DNA from: Chromatiales bacterium
GTDB lineage: Bacteria > Pseudomonadota > Gammaproteobacteria > Chromatiales > Chromatiaceae
Length of the DNA stretch: 64,000 bases
Assembly (NCBI GenBank): GCA_028280505.1
Contig: JANQLO010000047.1
Location: 1 to 64,000 of the forward strand
Direction: 5' to 3'
Positions 9,784 through 18,901 of the stretch are shown piece after piece (the first letter of the stretch is position 1; each line of letters starts with the position of its first letter). The position numbers were made by a program, and so were the translations under genes. The notes below the pieces were generated by a model, which was not told the DNA's origin, ran no database searches, and saw only the letters and a list, made by a program, of their open reading frames with translations.

Positions 9784-10142
9784 GTGACGACGACATACTT
9801 GGAGATATTCAATCCCTGCAGAGCGGCACGCGGGAAAGGGATCGGAGAGGTGCGGCCGATCAGGCTCAGTCGCAGGTACAACTCAGTGCGTTGCTGAAGG
9901 GAATGACGGTTGCCTGCACGGACTCTGCCGATCAGCTCCGTCAAACGATGCAAAAGCCGGAGTGGCAAGCGCATCCGATGTATTACACGATCCCAAAGAT
10001 GAAGGTGTCGATGAAAGTCGCCTTGTCTTACAGCCAAAACGAGGTGAAAGGCATACTCTGGTGGCGGTCGCAGGAGGGGTCCAAGGTCGACTCCATGAGT
10101 AACATCGAGATGGAAATCGTGGCGATTCCCCGCCAGGAGTAA
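9780..10142 (+). CDS. Small trio-domain hypothetical protein (gene C)
   Basis: The 120-residue product has a hydrophilic N-terminal 30 residues, then the helix VQLSALLKGMTVACTDSA, a strand MYYTIPKMKVSMKVALS, a turn with two Trp, and the closing strand SNIEMEIVAIP. The YYTIPKMKVSMK stretch is visibly similar to LYTVDALNVSLK of gene B, so the two are probably diverged copies of one domain. No catalytic motif is seen; a binding or assembly role would be an inference. The gene ends 31 bases before the convergent lipoprotein gene. Confidence 0.6.
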   Translation: MSDDDILGDIQSLQSGTRERDRRGAADQAQSQVQLSALLKGMTVACTDSADQLRQTMQKPEWQAHPMYYTIPKMKVSMKVALSYSQNEVKGILWWRSQEGSKVDSMSNIEMEIVAIPRQE

Positions 10143-10173
10143 TGGCCGATACCCGTTGGTTTTGCGCAATCCT

Positions 10174-10578
10174 TTATTCCATATCCGCTGCAATTTGACG
10201 TAGTCGTTTACTTGTCGTTTCTGCTGCGGCGATGTTTTTGTGCTTCAGATAGCGAAGTCGTTGTATTTCGAGTTTTGCCCAGTTTACAAAACGGGCGTGC
10301 GAGGCATCCTCGAATGCCGCATTGCCCGGCATCCAGTCGGACAGGAACTTTTCCCAGCGTCGTTCGGCCACGATTCGTGTGTCGGATGCCGCCGCACTGT
10401 AGAAGTCTCCGTACAGGGTTCCTTCGGCGTGTTGTCCGGCCAGGGTGTCGGGGTACAGCTCTGCCCAAACCGAACGGTACGCCGATGTAATGTCGGTTGA
10501 TTCCTCGACAGACGTGCACCCCGTCAGTAATAGCACGACGAGCGCGATCGTAAGGTTCATCGTGGTGCGATTCGTCAT
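10174..10578 (-). CDS. Small lipoprotein of unknown function
   Basis: From the ATG at 10578 the product has 134 residues and begins with a lipoprotein signal, LVVLLLTGCTS, with Cys21 as the lipidated residue. The mature part is mostly helical, rich in Arg, Ala and aromatic residues (ERRWEKFLSDW), and matches nothing I recognise. Ser-Thr-Asp after the Cys gives no strong inner-membrane retention signal. The frame is open further upstream to 10710, overlapping the amidase gene, but those extra residues would precede the signal peptide. Arrangement behind the amidase suggests co-transcription and a shared role at the envelope. Confidence 0.6.
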   Translation of the reverse strand: MTNRTTMNLTIALVVLLLTGCTSVEESTDITSAYRSVWAELYPDTLAGQHAEGTLYGDFYSAAASDTRIVAERRWEKFLSDWMPGNAAFEDASHARFVNWAKLEIQRLRYLKHKNIAAAETTSKRLRQIAADME

Positions 10579-10633
10579 CGGGGGAGTCGGTATCCGAATG
10601 CGTGTTTGCTTTTTCGCTTTGAACCGCTTGTGC

Positions 10634-11491
10634 TCACGCATTTGCACGCAAGTCATCGATGATGGCTTCCGCGATCGCTTCGGCAACCGCGTTACGAACC
10701 TCGTTGGCATTCGGGCCGGTATTCAGCAGTTCGTCGACAGCGGGCGTATCGATGAACTCGACTTCGATTAGGCAGGCGCGGGTTTTGCTCTCGCCTCGCG
10801 TGTTGCCGAGAGAGATATCGCTGAGCACGCCAAGCCGCCGATTGTTTTTGACGCCGCGGTCACGTGCGTTGGCGTCGAATCTACGAATCGCTGCAAGCAT
10901 GGCGGACTGTATGCGCTGTGCAAGCTCGCGATCCTCGCGCTCATTCACGTTTCCTTTTTCGGTAGAAAGAATCAGGGTTTCGGTACCTCTCACCGAACCG
11001 TTGAAGCCGTTGAAATGAATGCTGACAAAAACGTCTGCATCTTTTTTCGCTGCAACTTGCGCACGATCGCTCAGCCCAAGATTGGTGTCTCCGGAACGGG
11101 TAAGGTGCACCTTGATGCCCGAGCCGGGTATGCCGCTACTCAGTGCCTTAAGTTGTTTTTGCACGCGTTTGGCCAGATCCAACGTCATCGTCTTTTCCAA
11201 TACGCCGCTGGCGCTGGTGGCGTTGTTCGGTGAAGATCCGCCGATCTTCCGGTTACCGCCATGGCCGGGGTCGATAACGACGATGCCTGAAACCGCATCC
11301 GCCACGCCGTCTTCAGCGACCGGCCGCTCGCCGCCGATATCGAGGTCGAGCGAACTCAGATAATCGGAGTAACGCTTGAAAGCTCTGTTCGACAAGGTGC
11401 CCCACATGCCGTCGATGTCACCTCTGTAGTAACCCTGGTCACGCAGGAAGGCTTGGGCGAGCTTCTTGATGTCTTTGGTGCTTGCACTCAT
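10634..11491 (-). CDS. N-acetylmuramoyl-L-alanine amidase (Amidase_3 type)
   Basis: The enzyme cuts the bond between muramic acid and the peptide in peptidoglycan. Zinc ligands of the Amidase_3 fold are visible: DPGHGG, the Glu in GVLEKTMTL, SIHFN and the catalytic IEVEF. The first 60 residues resemble a peptidoglycan-binding-domain repeat (FLRDQGYYRGDIDGMWGTLSNRAF). There is no signal peptide, which is unusual for a housekeeping AmiA/B/C enzyme and recalls phage or effector amidases. The ATG at 11491 follows AAGGAG and is preferred over the GTG/ATG-type upstream extension to 11512. The gene lies in the accessory island with a lipoprotein gene behind it. Confidence 0.85.
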   Translation of the reverse strand: MSASTKDIKKLAQAFLRDQGYYRGDIDGMWGTLSNRAFKRYSDYLSSLDLDIGGERPVAEDGVADAVSGIVVIDPGHGGNRKIGGSSPNNATSASGVLEKTMTLDLAKRVQKQLKALSSGIPGSGIKVHLTRSGDTNLGLSDRAQVAAKKDADVFVSIHFNGFNGSVRGTETLILSTEKGNVNEREDRELAQRIQSAMLAAIRRFDANARDRGVKNNRRLGVLSDISLGNTRGESKTRACLIEVEFIDTPAVDELLNTGPNANEVRNAVAEAIAEAIIDDLRANA

Positions 11492-11704
11492 TTTGGAGGC
11501 TCCTTGTTCCACGAAAGTATGGGCACTTCAACCTTAGCAGACGCCCGGTCCGACGGGCGGGGTGGGAACGCCATGGGCCGTTTCCACGGGCAAAAAATGT
11601 CGTTTGATGCGTCGGGCTGGATGGGGTTGTTGCCGAATACGATATTGTCGCGAATCTCTCGGGGCAGAGCAGAGGAGGTATGTCCGATGGCCTTGATACG
11701 ATTG
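11492..11704. other. Intergenic spacer between acetyltransferase and amidase genes
   Basis: The stretch of 213 bases carries no credible gene. It contains the ribosome-binding site of the amidase at its left end (AAGGAG on the minus strand). I looked for an attC-like core site here and did not find a convincing one, so it may mark the end of the cassette-like run. Confidence 0.35.
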
Positions 11705-12208
11705 CTATGCGCGGTGTTTCGCATAGTAGTGGATATCAAATACTCGATCGTTCTTCACGACCTCTCCCCTGAGGATGCCCTCCAGTAAGTAACCGTTCTT
11801 TTCCAGCACCTTCATGGACGCCCGGTTTGGTGCGAGAACCGGGGCGAACAGCTTGTCGAACCCAAACTCCTCGAATGCAATCGTCGACATTTGCCGAATT
11901 GCCGCTGTAGCGATGCCTTGGTTCCAATAGGCTTCGCCCAGCCAGTAGCCGATTTCTGCGACATGCTTCCGCCAGCCGCTTTGGGGCGAGATGCCCACGC
12001 TACCGACAAACTCCCCGTTCCATTCGATTACCTTGGTTACCATCCCGTTTTCATGTGCGCCGGTGGTAATCCACCAATCGGCATCGGCTTTCGTATACGG
12101 GTACGGAAATGTGTCAACGAGATACCGAGAAACGTTTTCGTTATTGGCAAGAGTCGCCAATCTCTCGATATCCGATTCCCGATAACGACGCAGTGCCAAC
12201 GTACTCAT
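11705..12208 (-). CDS. GNAT acetyltransferase, RimJ/RimL-like
   Basis: The 167-residue product starts ALRRYRESDIERLATLANN, the characteristic opening of RimJ/RimL-type N-acetyltransferases, and carries the acetyl-CoA-binding region around YWNQGIATAA and the closing NRASMKVLEKNGYLLEG. Members acetylate ribosomal protein N-termini, antibiotics or small metabolites; the substrate here is unknown. The ATG at 12208 fits the family start, so the longer frame upstream is not used. It is one of four small same-strand genes spaced by inverted-repeat sequences, a layout typical of integron cassettes, in which acetyltransferases are frequent cargo. Confidence 0.85.
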   Translation of the reverse strand: MSTLALRRYRESDIERLATLANNENVSRYLVDTFPYPYTKADADWWITTGAHENGMVTKVIEWNGEFVGSVGISPQSGWRKHVAEIGYWLGEAYWNQGIATAAIRQMSTIAFEEFGFDKLFAPVLAPNRASMKVLEKNGYLLEGILRGEVVKNDRVFDIHYYAKHRA

Positions 12209-12316
12209 AACATCCAGTATAAAGGGGATGCTGCGAGGTGGTGGGATGCCCCAGTGGGTCGAAGGGGAACGCTTTGACGCGATTGTTGGGTGCGATCTTC
12301 TTGAATGAAACAAAAT
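12209..12316 (-). repeat. Possible attC-like spacer (degenerate)
   Basis: Read on the minus strand, the spacer starts shortly after the upstream gene with ACCCAAC (12285-12291), a perfect match to the RYYYAAC inverse core of integron attC sites, followed by AATCGCGTCAA, which resembles the left arm of many chromosomal attC sites. A matching GTTGGGT core at the other end was not found, so the site may be truncated. No covariance search could be run. Confidence 0.35.
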
Positions 12317-12667
12317 CTATGCCCACTCGGGCGGCCAGCCATATAACGCCATTGCCGCAAAGAAGCAGATTACCGATAGCACCGCAAACCGGTAGGACCA
12401 TACGACCGGTAGGCGATGGCTATCGCAGAACGAGACCTCTTCTGGGTTCTGACGGTCGGAATAGGCTCTTCCGGACAGATACTTGATTGTCGGATAGGCA
12501 CCAATCAGGTTGCCGTCGGTCCACATGGTTCGATAGCCGGTATGCGCCCACAGTTCCGGATACCGTGACTTGAGTGTCCTAAGAAATCGCCAAGACGTAA
12601 TACTCTCGAGCAGCAAGCCGAGAACGAAGGCATACAGGCCTATTGCCGTGGGATGAAACGATGCCAT
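12317..12667 (-). CDS. Small membrane protein, UspB-like topology
   Basis: The 116-residue product has one hydrophobic segment near the N-terminus (about residues 8-24) and a second near the C-terminus (about 90-108), with a basic cytoplasmic-like loop containing LKSRYPELWAHTG between. This two-segment layout with a Leu-Arg-rich first loop recalls UspB and related uncharacterised proteins, but the similarity is weak. No motif for an activity is seen. It reads in the same direction as its neighbours and sits alone between two inverted-repeat spacers. Confidence 0.65.
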   Translation of the reverse strand: MASFHPTAIGLYAFVLGLLLESITSWRFLRTLKSRYPELWAHTGYRTMWTDGNLIGAYPTIKYLSGRAYSDRQNPEEVSFCDSHRLPVVWSYRFAVLSVICFFAAMALYGWPPEWA

Positions 12668-12751
12668 GGGTACAGCGCCTAATGTCCCTTGTCAGCGACC
12701 GTTTCACTCGCGCGGTGCATGGAATGGGCAGGCCGCATGTGCTTATCAGGC
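12668..12751 (-). repeat. Possible attC-like spacer with paired core boxes
   Basis: On the minus strand the spacer runs from GCCTGAT (12745-12751), which overlaps the yaiI stop codon, to ATTAGGC (12677-12683). The two boxes are complementary with one mismatch and enclose a 75-bp stretch with further partial pairing, the size and form of an attC recombination site; the second box differs from the GTTRRRY consensus only in its first base. This is suggestive rather than proven. Confidence 0.4.
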
Positions 12752-13201
12752 ATTTCTTCTTTCTCTAGACAACAATTTATCAAGTTGATCGGCAAATGCT
12801 TTTCTATCGCCCTGACTTAACGCCGGTGGTCCACCCGTGGCAACTCCGCTGGCACGCATGCTCTCCAGGAAGTCCCTCATGTTAAGGCGGGCCCCTATAT
12901 TGTCTTTCGTGAAACGCTCACCGCGAGGGCTCAGAACAAACCCGCCTTTGTCGATTGCGTCCGCCGCCAAAGGAATGTCGCTTGTGACGACCAAGTCGCC
13001 TGGCTCCATCCGCTTTACGATCTCTTCATCGGCAATATCAAAGCCGGAAGCAACTTGAATCATTCTGATATGTGGTGACCGGGGTATGGGCACTTGCTGA
13101 TTGGCAATCAATGTGACCTCGACTCCAATGCGAGCTGATGCCCTGAATAGAATTTCCCTTATGACGACTGGACATGCGTCGGCATCTACCCAAATCTTCA
13201 T
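12746..13201 (-). CDS. YaiI/YqxD family protein (DUF188)
   Basis: The 151-residue product begins [21 protein letters not shown], the hallmark of the YaiI/YqxD family, a PIN-like fold whose acidic residues suggest metal-dependent nuclease activity. Other conserved blocks follow: [23 protein letters not shown] and the [13 protein letters not shown] motif. The function in the cell has not been settled. The ATG at 13201 is chosen by comparison with the family; the frame opens nine bases earlier. The gene occurs as a chromosomal gene in many bacteria, but here it sits alone among small accessory genes. Confidence 0.9.
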   Translation of the reverse strand: MKIWVDADACPVVIREILFRASARIGVEVTLIANQQVPIPRSPHIRMIQVASGFDIADEEIVKRMEPGDLVVTSDIPLAADAIDKGGFVLSPRGERFTKDNIGARLNMRDFLESMRASGVATGGPPALSQGDRKAFADQLDKLLSRERRNA

Positions 13202-13280
13202 CTCAAACAACTATTTCGACATGTGTAACGCCAAGCTATACGGCGTCCGGGCGAAGCGCGCGGCGACAAACGATTTGAGC
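13202..13280 (-). repeat. Possible attC-like spacer
   Basis: On the minus strand the spacer runs from GCTCAAA (13274-13280, at the upstream gene's stop) through a GC-rich stretch containing ACGCC/GGCGT as an inverted repeat to GGCGTTACAC (core at 13223-13229). Length (58 bp), the GCGTTA core and internal pairing agree with a small attC site, but the two outer boxes are only partly complementary. Confidence 0.35.
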
Positions 13281-13699
13281 TAATTGTCGGGGTTTGCATT
13301 TGCTGCTTCCCGAATGCTCCGTATGGTTTTGTAGTACGAATGCACATTCTTGCTAAAAGTGAACCCCACGGTTACGGCCGCGAGTATCAGCAACATTGCT
13401 CCTCCAAGAGCAAGCGAGAAGTAACTTCCAGGAGATGCGCTTGATATTCCGATAAGTGCAACCAGCCCGCCCGGAAATGCCGTTCCAAAGACTACGATCG
13501 TGATCCATCTTGCCACCAGACTGTTGAATATAAGGCCGATCAGCAAAGGCACAAGAATCGCCACACCTATTGATGATGCGACGTAGCCTTCAATACTCAT
13601 ATTCTCACTAACGCTAGCCACTGAAAAGAATGCGGAAATGCCAACGAGAATGATTGCGGCTTTTAGCCAAAACGGTCTGTCGGGTGTTTCGATATCCAT
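13280..13699 (-). CDS. Four-segment membrane protein of unknown function
   Basis: The 139-residue product has four hydrophobic segments (about residues 12-30, 38-58, 63-85 and 93-112) with a short soluble start and a polar C-terminal tail ending in NANPDN. I do not recognise a family. A 7-base GTTAGGA core with GGGC before it lies just upstream on the same strand (13711-13717), the position expected for the recombination point of a cassette. G+C appears lower than in the flanking housekeeping genes, consistent with transfer. Confidence 0.65.
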   Translation of the reverse strand: MDIETPDRPFWLKAAIILVGISAFFSVASVSENMSIEGYVASSIGVAILVPLLIGLIFNSLVARWITIVVFGTAFPGGLVALIGISSASPGSYFSLALGGAMLLILAAVTVGFTFSKNVHSYYKTIRSIREAANANPDN

Positions 13700-13832
13700 A
13701 GCTTAAAGAGTCCTAACGCCCGGTGTGTGGGCGGGGGGCCGGCGCGTAGTCCCGGTCACCCGCAGGGTGATGACATGATGCACTTTTACAGGCCTTGTCA
13801 GCTGTTGATGGATTGATCCGAGTTTATCGCAC
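13700..13832. other. Spacer at the right boundary of the accessory island
   Basis: The spacer between hda and the first cassette-like gene is very GC-rich around 13721-13770 and includes the minus-strand GGGCGTTAGGA at 13711-13721. It contains CACCCGCAGGGTG (13758-13770), a short perfect hairpin. It could be an attC or attI half-site or an extragenic repeat; no integrase gene lies next to it. Confidence 0.35.
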
Positions 13833-14518
13833 CTAGACAAAGTCACGAACAAACGGAATCGTGAGTTTTTGCCGTTGCGCCGCGAGTGCCGCGTGGTCGA
13901 GGCGGTCGACGAGCTCGATCAGATCATTGGGATGGCGTGGTGTTCGCGCGAGCAGATAATCGGCGACTTCATCGGGCAGTTCGAGTGCGCGTTGTTTGGC
14001 GAGTCGTTGCAGTAGCGTTTGTCGACCGGTGTCGTCCAGCGGCTTGATGGCCAAGGTCAATCCCCAGGCGAGACGCGAGCGCAGATCGGGCATCTCGATT
14101 GGCAGCGCGGCGGGTCCGCAGTCGGCGCTGAACAACAATCGTGTACCGCGTTCGCGGCAGCGGTTGAACAACCCGAACAAGGCCGTTTCCCAGGTTTCCA
14201 GGCCCGCGATTCGATGAACGTCGTCGACCGCGATCAAGTCGAGGTTCTCCAGTTCCAGCAACATGCCCGGCGCCAGATCGGTGTACTCTGCCAGCGGTAG
14301 ATAGGCACATTGCAGGCCATGGCGCTCCGCACGTGCGCATTGTGCGGTCAACAGATGGGTGCGCCCGCAACCCGGTGGGCCGAACAGAAACAGCAAGGCT
14401 TCGTTTCCACCGGCCAGCATGGCACTCAGTGCGTCGGGTAGCGTGCGATTGGTCCCCATGACGAAATCGTCGAGACTGGGTGCCAGTTGCACGCGCAGCG
14501 CTAGGGGCAACTGGCGAT

Positions 14519-14522
<4 letters not shown>
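13833..14522 (-). CDS. hda: DnaA regulatory inactivator Hda
   Basis: Hda works with the DNA-bound sliding clamp to trigger hydrolysis of DnaA-ATP and so prevents re-initiation of replication. The 229-residue protein has an N-terminal clamp-binding motif (QLPLAL, residues 4-9), a P-loop GPPGCGRTH with Arg where most ATPases have Lys (E. coli Hda also has GRSH), a DDVH Walker B, and a C-terminal TIPFVRDFV like the E. coli protein's TIPFVKE. The start ATG overlaps the DUF2069 stop by four bases, so it is the last gene of an arsC-wrbA-DUF2069-hda operon. The family call is firm. Confidence 0.95.
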
Positions 14523-15834
<1,312 letters not shown>

Positions 15835-15880
15835 TCAAGATGGCGGGATTTTATCAGGCTTACCCGATGCGAGTGGTGCG

Positions 15881-17170
15881 ATGAGCGCGGCCGGTAATGC
15901 GCATCCGATGCGTGGTGCGATCGAGATTTCGACGCGGCTGCGCGATTTTTTCGCCTTGGTCGGTCAACGTTTTGCACGCCATGAGGCAGGCCAGAATGCG
16001 GCGGCACTGACCTATACGAGTCTGTTGTCGCTGGTGCCGCTGATGACGGTGACCTTGGCGGTGTTCTCCGCCTTTCCGGTCGCCGATCGGATGTACGAAC
16101 TGATTCAGGACTTCGTGTTCACGAACTTCGTGCCCACCTCGGGCATGCTGTTGCAACAGCATCTTTCGGAATTCAGTGCCAAGGCATCCAGTCTCACCGG
16201 CGCCGGCGCCGCCTTCCTGCTGATCGTTGCCTTGTTGATGATGGCAAACATCGATCGTGCCCTGAATGTCATTTGGGAGGTGAAGGCGAAGCGCAGTTTG
16301 GCCAGCAAGTTTCTGATCTACTGGGCGGTACTGTCGCTGGGGCCCTTGCTGATCGGTCTCAGCGTCGTCGTGACGTCTTATGTGATTTCCCTGCCGCTGT
16401 TGTCGGAGGCGGCGAGTACCGGGATCGGCCGACGTTTGCTGGGGTTGACGCCGGTGCTTGCCTCGGCGGTCGCCTTCACCATGATGTATGTCATCGTGCC
16501 GAATCGGCGGGTGCGTCTCAGCCATGCGTTGATCGGTGGTGTGTTCGCTGCGGTGCTGTTCGAGCTGGCGAAGCGTGGTTTTGCGTTCTATATCACGCAG
16601 TTTCCGACCTACGAGGCGATCTACGGCGCTCTGGCGAGTATCCCGATATTCCTGGTCTGGCTGTATCTGTCCTGGATTGTGGTTTTGCTGGGCGCCGAGG
16701 TGACGCACTGCCTGAGTATCTATCGCTGGTCGGCCAACGACCAACGTGTTTGCGTGACCGGCATGGGTGATGCGATCGCGGTGTTGCTGGCGCTGGACGA
16801 GGCGGCCGAGCGGGGTGGTTCGGTGACCACGGCCGAGCTGTCGGCGCACAAACGCCGGTGGGTGGAACCTCAACTCGAAGATTTGCTGGGTGAACTCAAG
16901 GATCGTCGCTGGGTACACATGACGCGTGACGGTGGCTGGGCTTTGGCGCGTCGTTTGTCCGATTCGACCCTGCTGGATCTTTATGCCTCGCGTATGTTCA
17001 ATTTGCCGCGTAACGACGACCCGGACTGGCCGGGCGATCCGCGTCTGGCGGCCGTGCTGGAACAGGGCAATGCCGGTATTCGCGATGCGTTGAAGGTGCC
17101 GTTGGCGGAGTTTCGGCTGACTCGGGCTGCGGCCGTTGATCTACCGGCCGATGCGTCTGCCGGGCGGTAA
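15881..17170 (+). CDS. YihY/BrkB family inner-membrane protein
   Basis: The 429-residue protein has an N-terminal part with six membrane segments (about residues 40-290) and the family motif HEAGQNAAALTYTSLLSLVPL near residue 26. Relatives were once called ribonuclease BN in error; the true function is unclear. The C-terminal 130 residues are soluble and look like a winged-helix-type extension (VTTAELSAHKRRWVEPQLEDLL), which is found in many gammaproteobacterial members. It is divergent from arsC. The same arsC-yihY neighbourhood occurs in Pseudomonas. Confidence 0.9.
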   Translation: MSAAGNAHPMRGAIEISTRLRDFFALVGQRFARHEAGQNAAALTYTSLLSLVPLMTVTLAVFSAFPVADRMYELIQDFVFTNFVPTSGMLLQQHLSEFSAKASSLTGAGAAFLLIVALLMMANIDRALNVIWEVKAKRSLASKFLIYWAVLSLGPLLIGLSVVVTSYVISLPLLSEAASTGIGRRLLGLTPVLASAVAFTMMYVIVPNRRVRLSHALIGGVFAAVLFELAKRGFAFYITQFPTYEAIYGALASIPIFLVWLYLSWIVVLLGAEVTHCLSIYRWSANDQRVCVTGMGDAIAVLLALDEAAERGGSVTTAELSAHKRRWVEPQLEDLLGELKDRRWVHMTRDGGWALARRLSDSTLLDLYASRMFNLPRNDDPDWPGDPRLAAVLEQGNAGIRDALKVPLAEFRLTRAAAVDLPADASAGR

Positions 17171-17197
17171 GCCAGCTGACTGTTCGGTTTGGCCGGT

Positions 17198-18697
17198 TCA
17201 GGCCTCGCCGGGTTCGACGTCGATGAAGGCAACGCGCGGGCTGGCGCCGAGCAGGCTCAGCAAGCGCAGGTTGTAACGGACCCCTGGGCCTTCGATATTC
17301 ACCAAATCGCCTTCGCGGTAGATATTGCGGGTAGCGATCAAGGTGAAGCGACCGCTATCCGCCGCGTGTTGCAGCAATGCCAGCGTATCGCCCCGGGCAC
17401 GTTCTGTGGCTCGGCCGGTGATCTCGACCGGCAAAACACGACCGCTCAGTTTTTCGACACCGATTTCGATCTGCTTCGCGTCGTCCATGAGCAATCGTTG
17501 GATGCGTGCGACGAAACCGACCGGCGGGGCATCCGGTGCCGTACTTTCGGCCTCGGCGAGTATGGGCTCGCTGATCATCAATGGCGGATTGATCGGGCCC
17601 TGGAGACGAAACGCGGCACCGCCTTTGGACTGGTTGGTTTGACGACAGGGCAGCGCGTAGGGATCCGGGTCGGTGTTGCCGCCTTGCATCAGCTGGCTGA
17701 GACGTTGGTGAATCAGCCGCAAGCCCTGCAGGAGTCGATAGGGATGGTCGCGCGCCTGACGCTCGTTCTGTCGTTGTTCCGGGGTACGTCGACCTTTGAG
17801 CAGTGCGTCGAGTGCGTCGAGCAGTCCGGCCGGCGCTTCCGGATCTTCCTTGAGGGTCTGCATGAAGGTATCGGCGGTGAGGTAGCGAATATCCGGTCCG
17901 GGTTTGCAACGCCGTGCCGCTGCGAGCGGCGCAGACTGTCCGCTGATATCCAGCGGCAGGTTGGCACGGCCCTTGGGTAGCATCGCCAGGTCGAGGCCGG
18001 CGGTGTGTTGTCCGGTCCATTCGTGCCAGGCTGCAACCTGGCTGGGCCGATGGTGGTGTGGGTCGCAAAAGGAGATCAGGAGCGCACGGTAGAACAGACC
18101 GTGGATGGTGTGCGGCTCGTTCCGCCGGCGAAGCGTGCGATCCACCTTTTTTCTGACGATGTCGTATTGGGCCGCGTGCAGGTAAATGCTGAGCAGTAGG
18201 CGCCAATTGTCGATATTCGGCCGGTGATAGTGCAGCTGTTCGATGTTCAGGGACTGATCGAGCAGGCGTGTCGCCCGATACAACAGCTCGGCCGAAGGCG
18301 CCTTGCCGGCGGTGAGCAGCTCATTGGCGACCCTCAAATAGCCATAGGCCAGTTCGGTCAGGTTCTGCAACACCTCGTGTTCGAGTTGGTCCAGCGGCAG
18401 AGCCGACTCGGGATTGAGCTGTATTCGTTCGTAAACGACCTGAAACAAGGTATCGAGCGGCGGCTCGAAGAGCTCGAACAGATTGGCGAAACGCGTGTCG
18501 GGCTGCGGATCGCGCGACAACAGTCTGAGCTGATGCAGCAGCATGCGCGCGGCCTTGGGGGGGTTGGCCAGGGGCAGGGTATCCAACCAGGCTTTGAGTT
18601 GTCGTGAACCGAGCAGCAGGTCGGGATGTCGCGCGACCGCCGGGGCCGGAATGGAAAACAGCCGGGGCTTGGGTTGGCTCGAACGAGCGTTTACCAT
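17198..18697 (-). CDS. Large helical protein of unknown function, possible PilZ-like end
   Basis: The 499-residue protein has no signal peptide or membrane segment. Residues 1-330 are helical with TPR-like spacing. Near residue 357 there is an N-x-S-x-x-G sequence (NQSKGG) followed by hydrophobic strands; the same D/N-x-S-x-x-G pattern is the c-di-GMP-binding box of PilZ domains, though the paired RxxxR is not clear. The final 100 residues are beta-rich. It is convergent with yihY. With lapD and other c-di-GMP genes in the window a PilZ-type receptor is attractive, but this is only an inference from one motif. Confidence 0.55.
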   Translation of the reverse strand: MVNARSSQPKPRLFSIPAPAVARHPDLLLGSRQLKAWLDTLPLANPPKAARMLLHQLRLLSRDPQPDTRFANLFELFEPPLDTLFQVVYERIQLNPESALPLDQLEHEVLQNLTELAYGYLRVANELLTAGKAPSAELLYRATRLLDQSLNIEQLHYHRPNIDNWRLLLSIYLHAAQYDIVRKKVDRTLRRRNEPHTIHGLFYRALLISFCDPHHHRPSQVAAWHEWTGQHTAGLDLAMLPKGRANLPLDISGQSAPLAAARRCKPGPDIRYLTADTFMQTLKEDPEAPAGLLDALDALLKGRRTPEQRQNERQARDHPYRLLQGLRLIHQRLSQLMQGGNTDPDPYALPCRQTNQSKGGAAFRLQGPINPPLMISEPILAEAESTAPDAPPVGFVARIQRLLMDDAKQIEIGVEKLSGRVLPVEITGRATERARGDTLALLQHAADSGRFTLIATRNIYREGDLVNIEGPGVRYNLRLLSLLGASPRVAFIDVEPGEA

Positions 18698-18901
18698 GCC
18701 ATAGACTCGCTGCGGTCGCTGGTTTGTCGCGGATGTCTCATACGCACTTGCTGGCTTGCCCGTAGTCTTGTTTTCCGATCATGACCGCTTTTTGTGCGGT
18801 CTTGGGCGCCGATTCCGACGGAATTCGAGACACTGGGAATATGTCGGCAGTTCGGCGCGTCTCTTGATTGCCGCCGAATCAAACGAAAAAAGGTCTGATC
18901 G

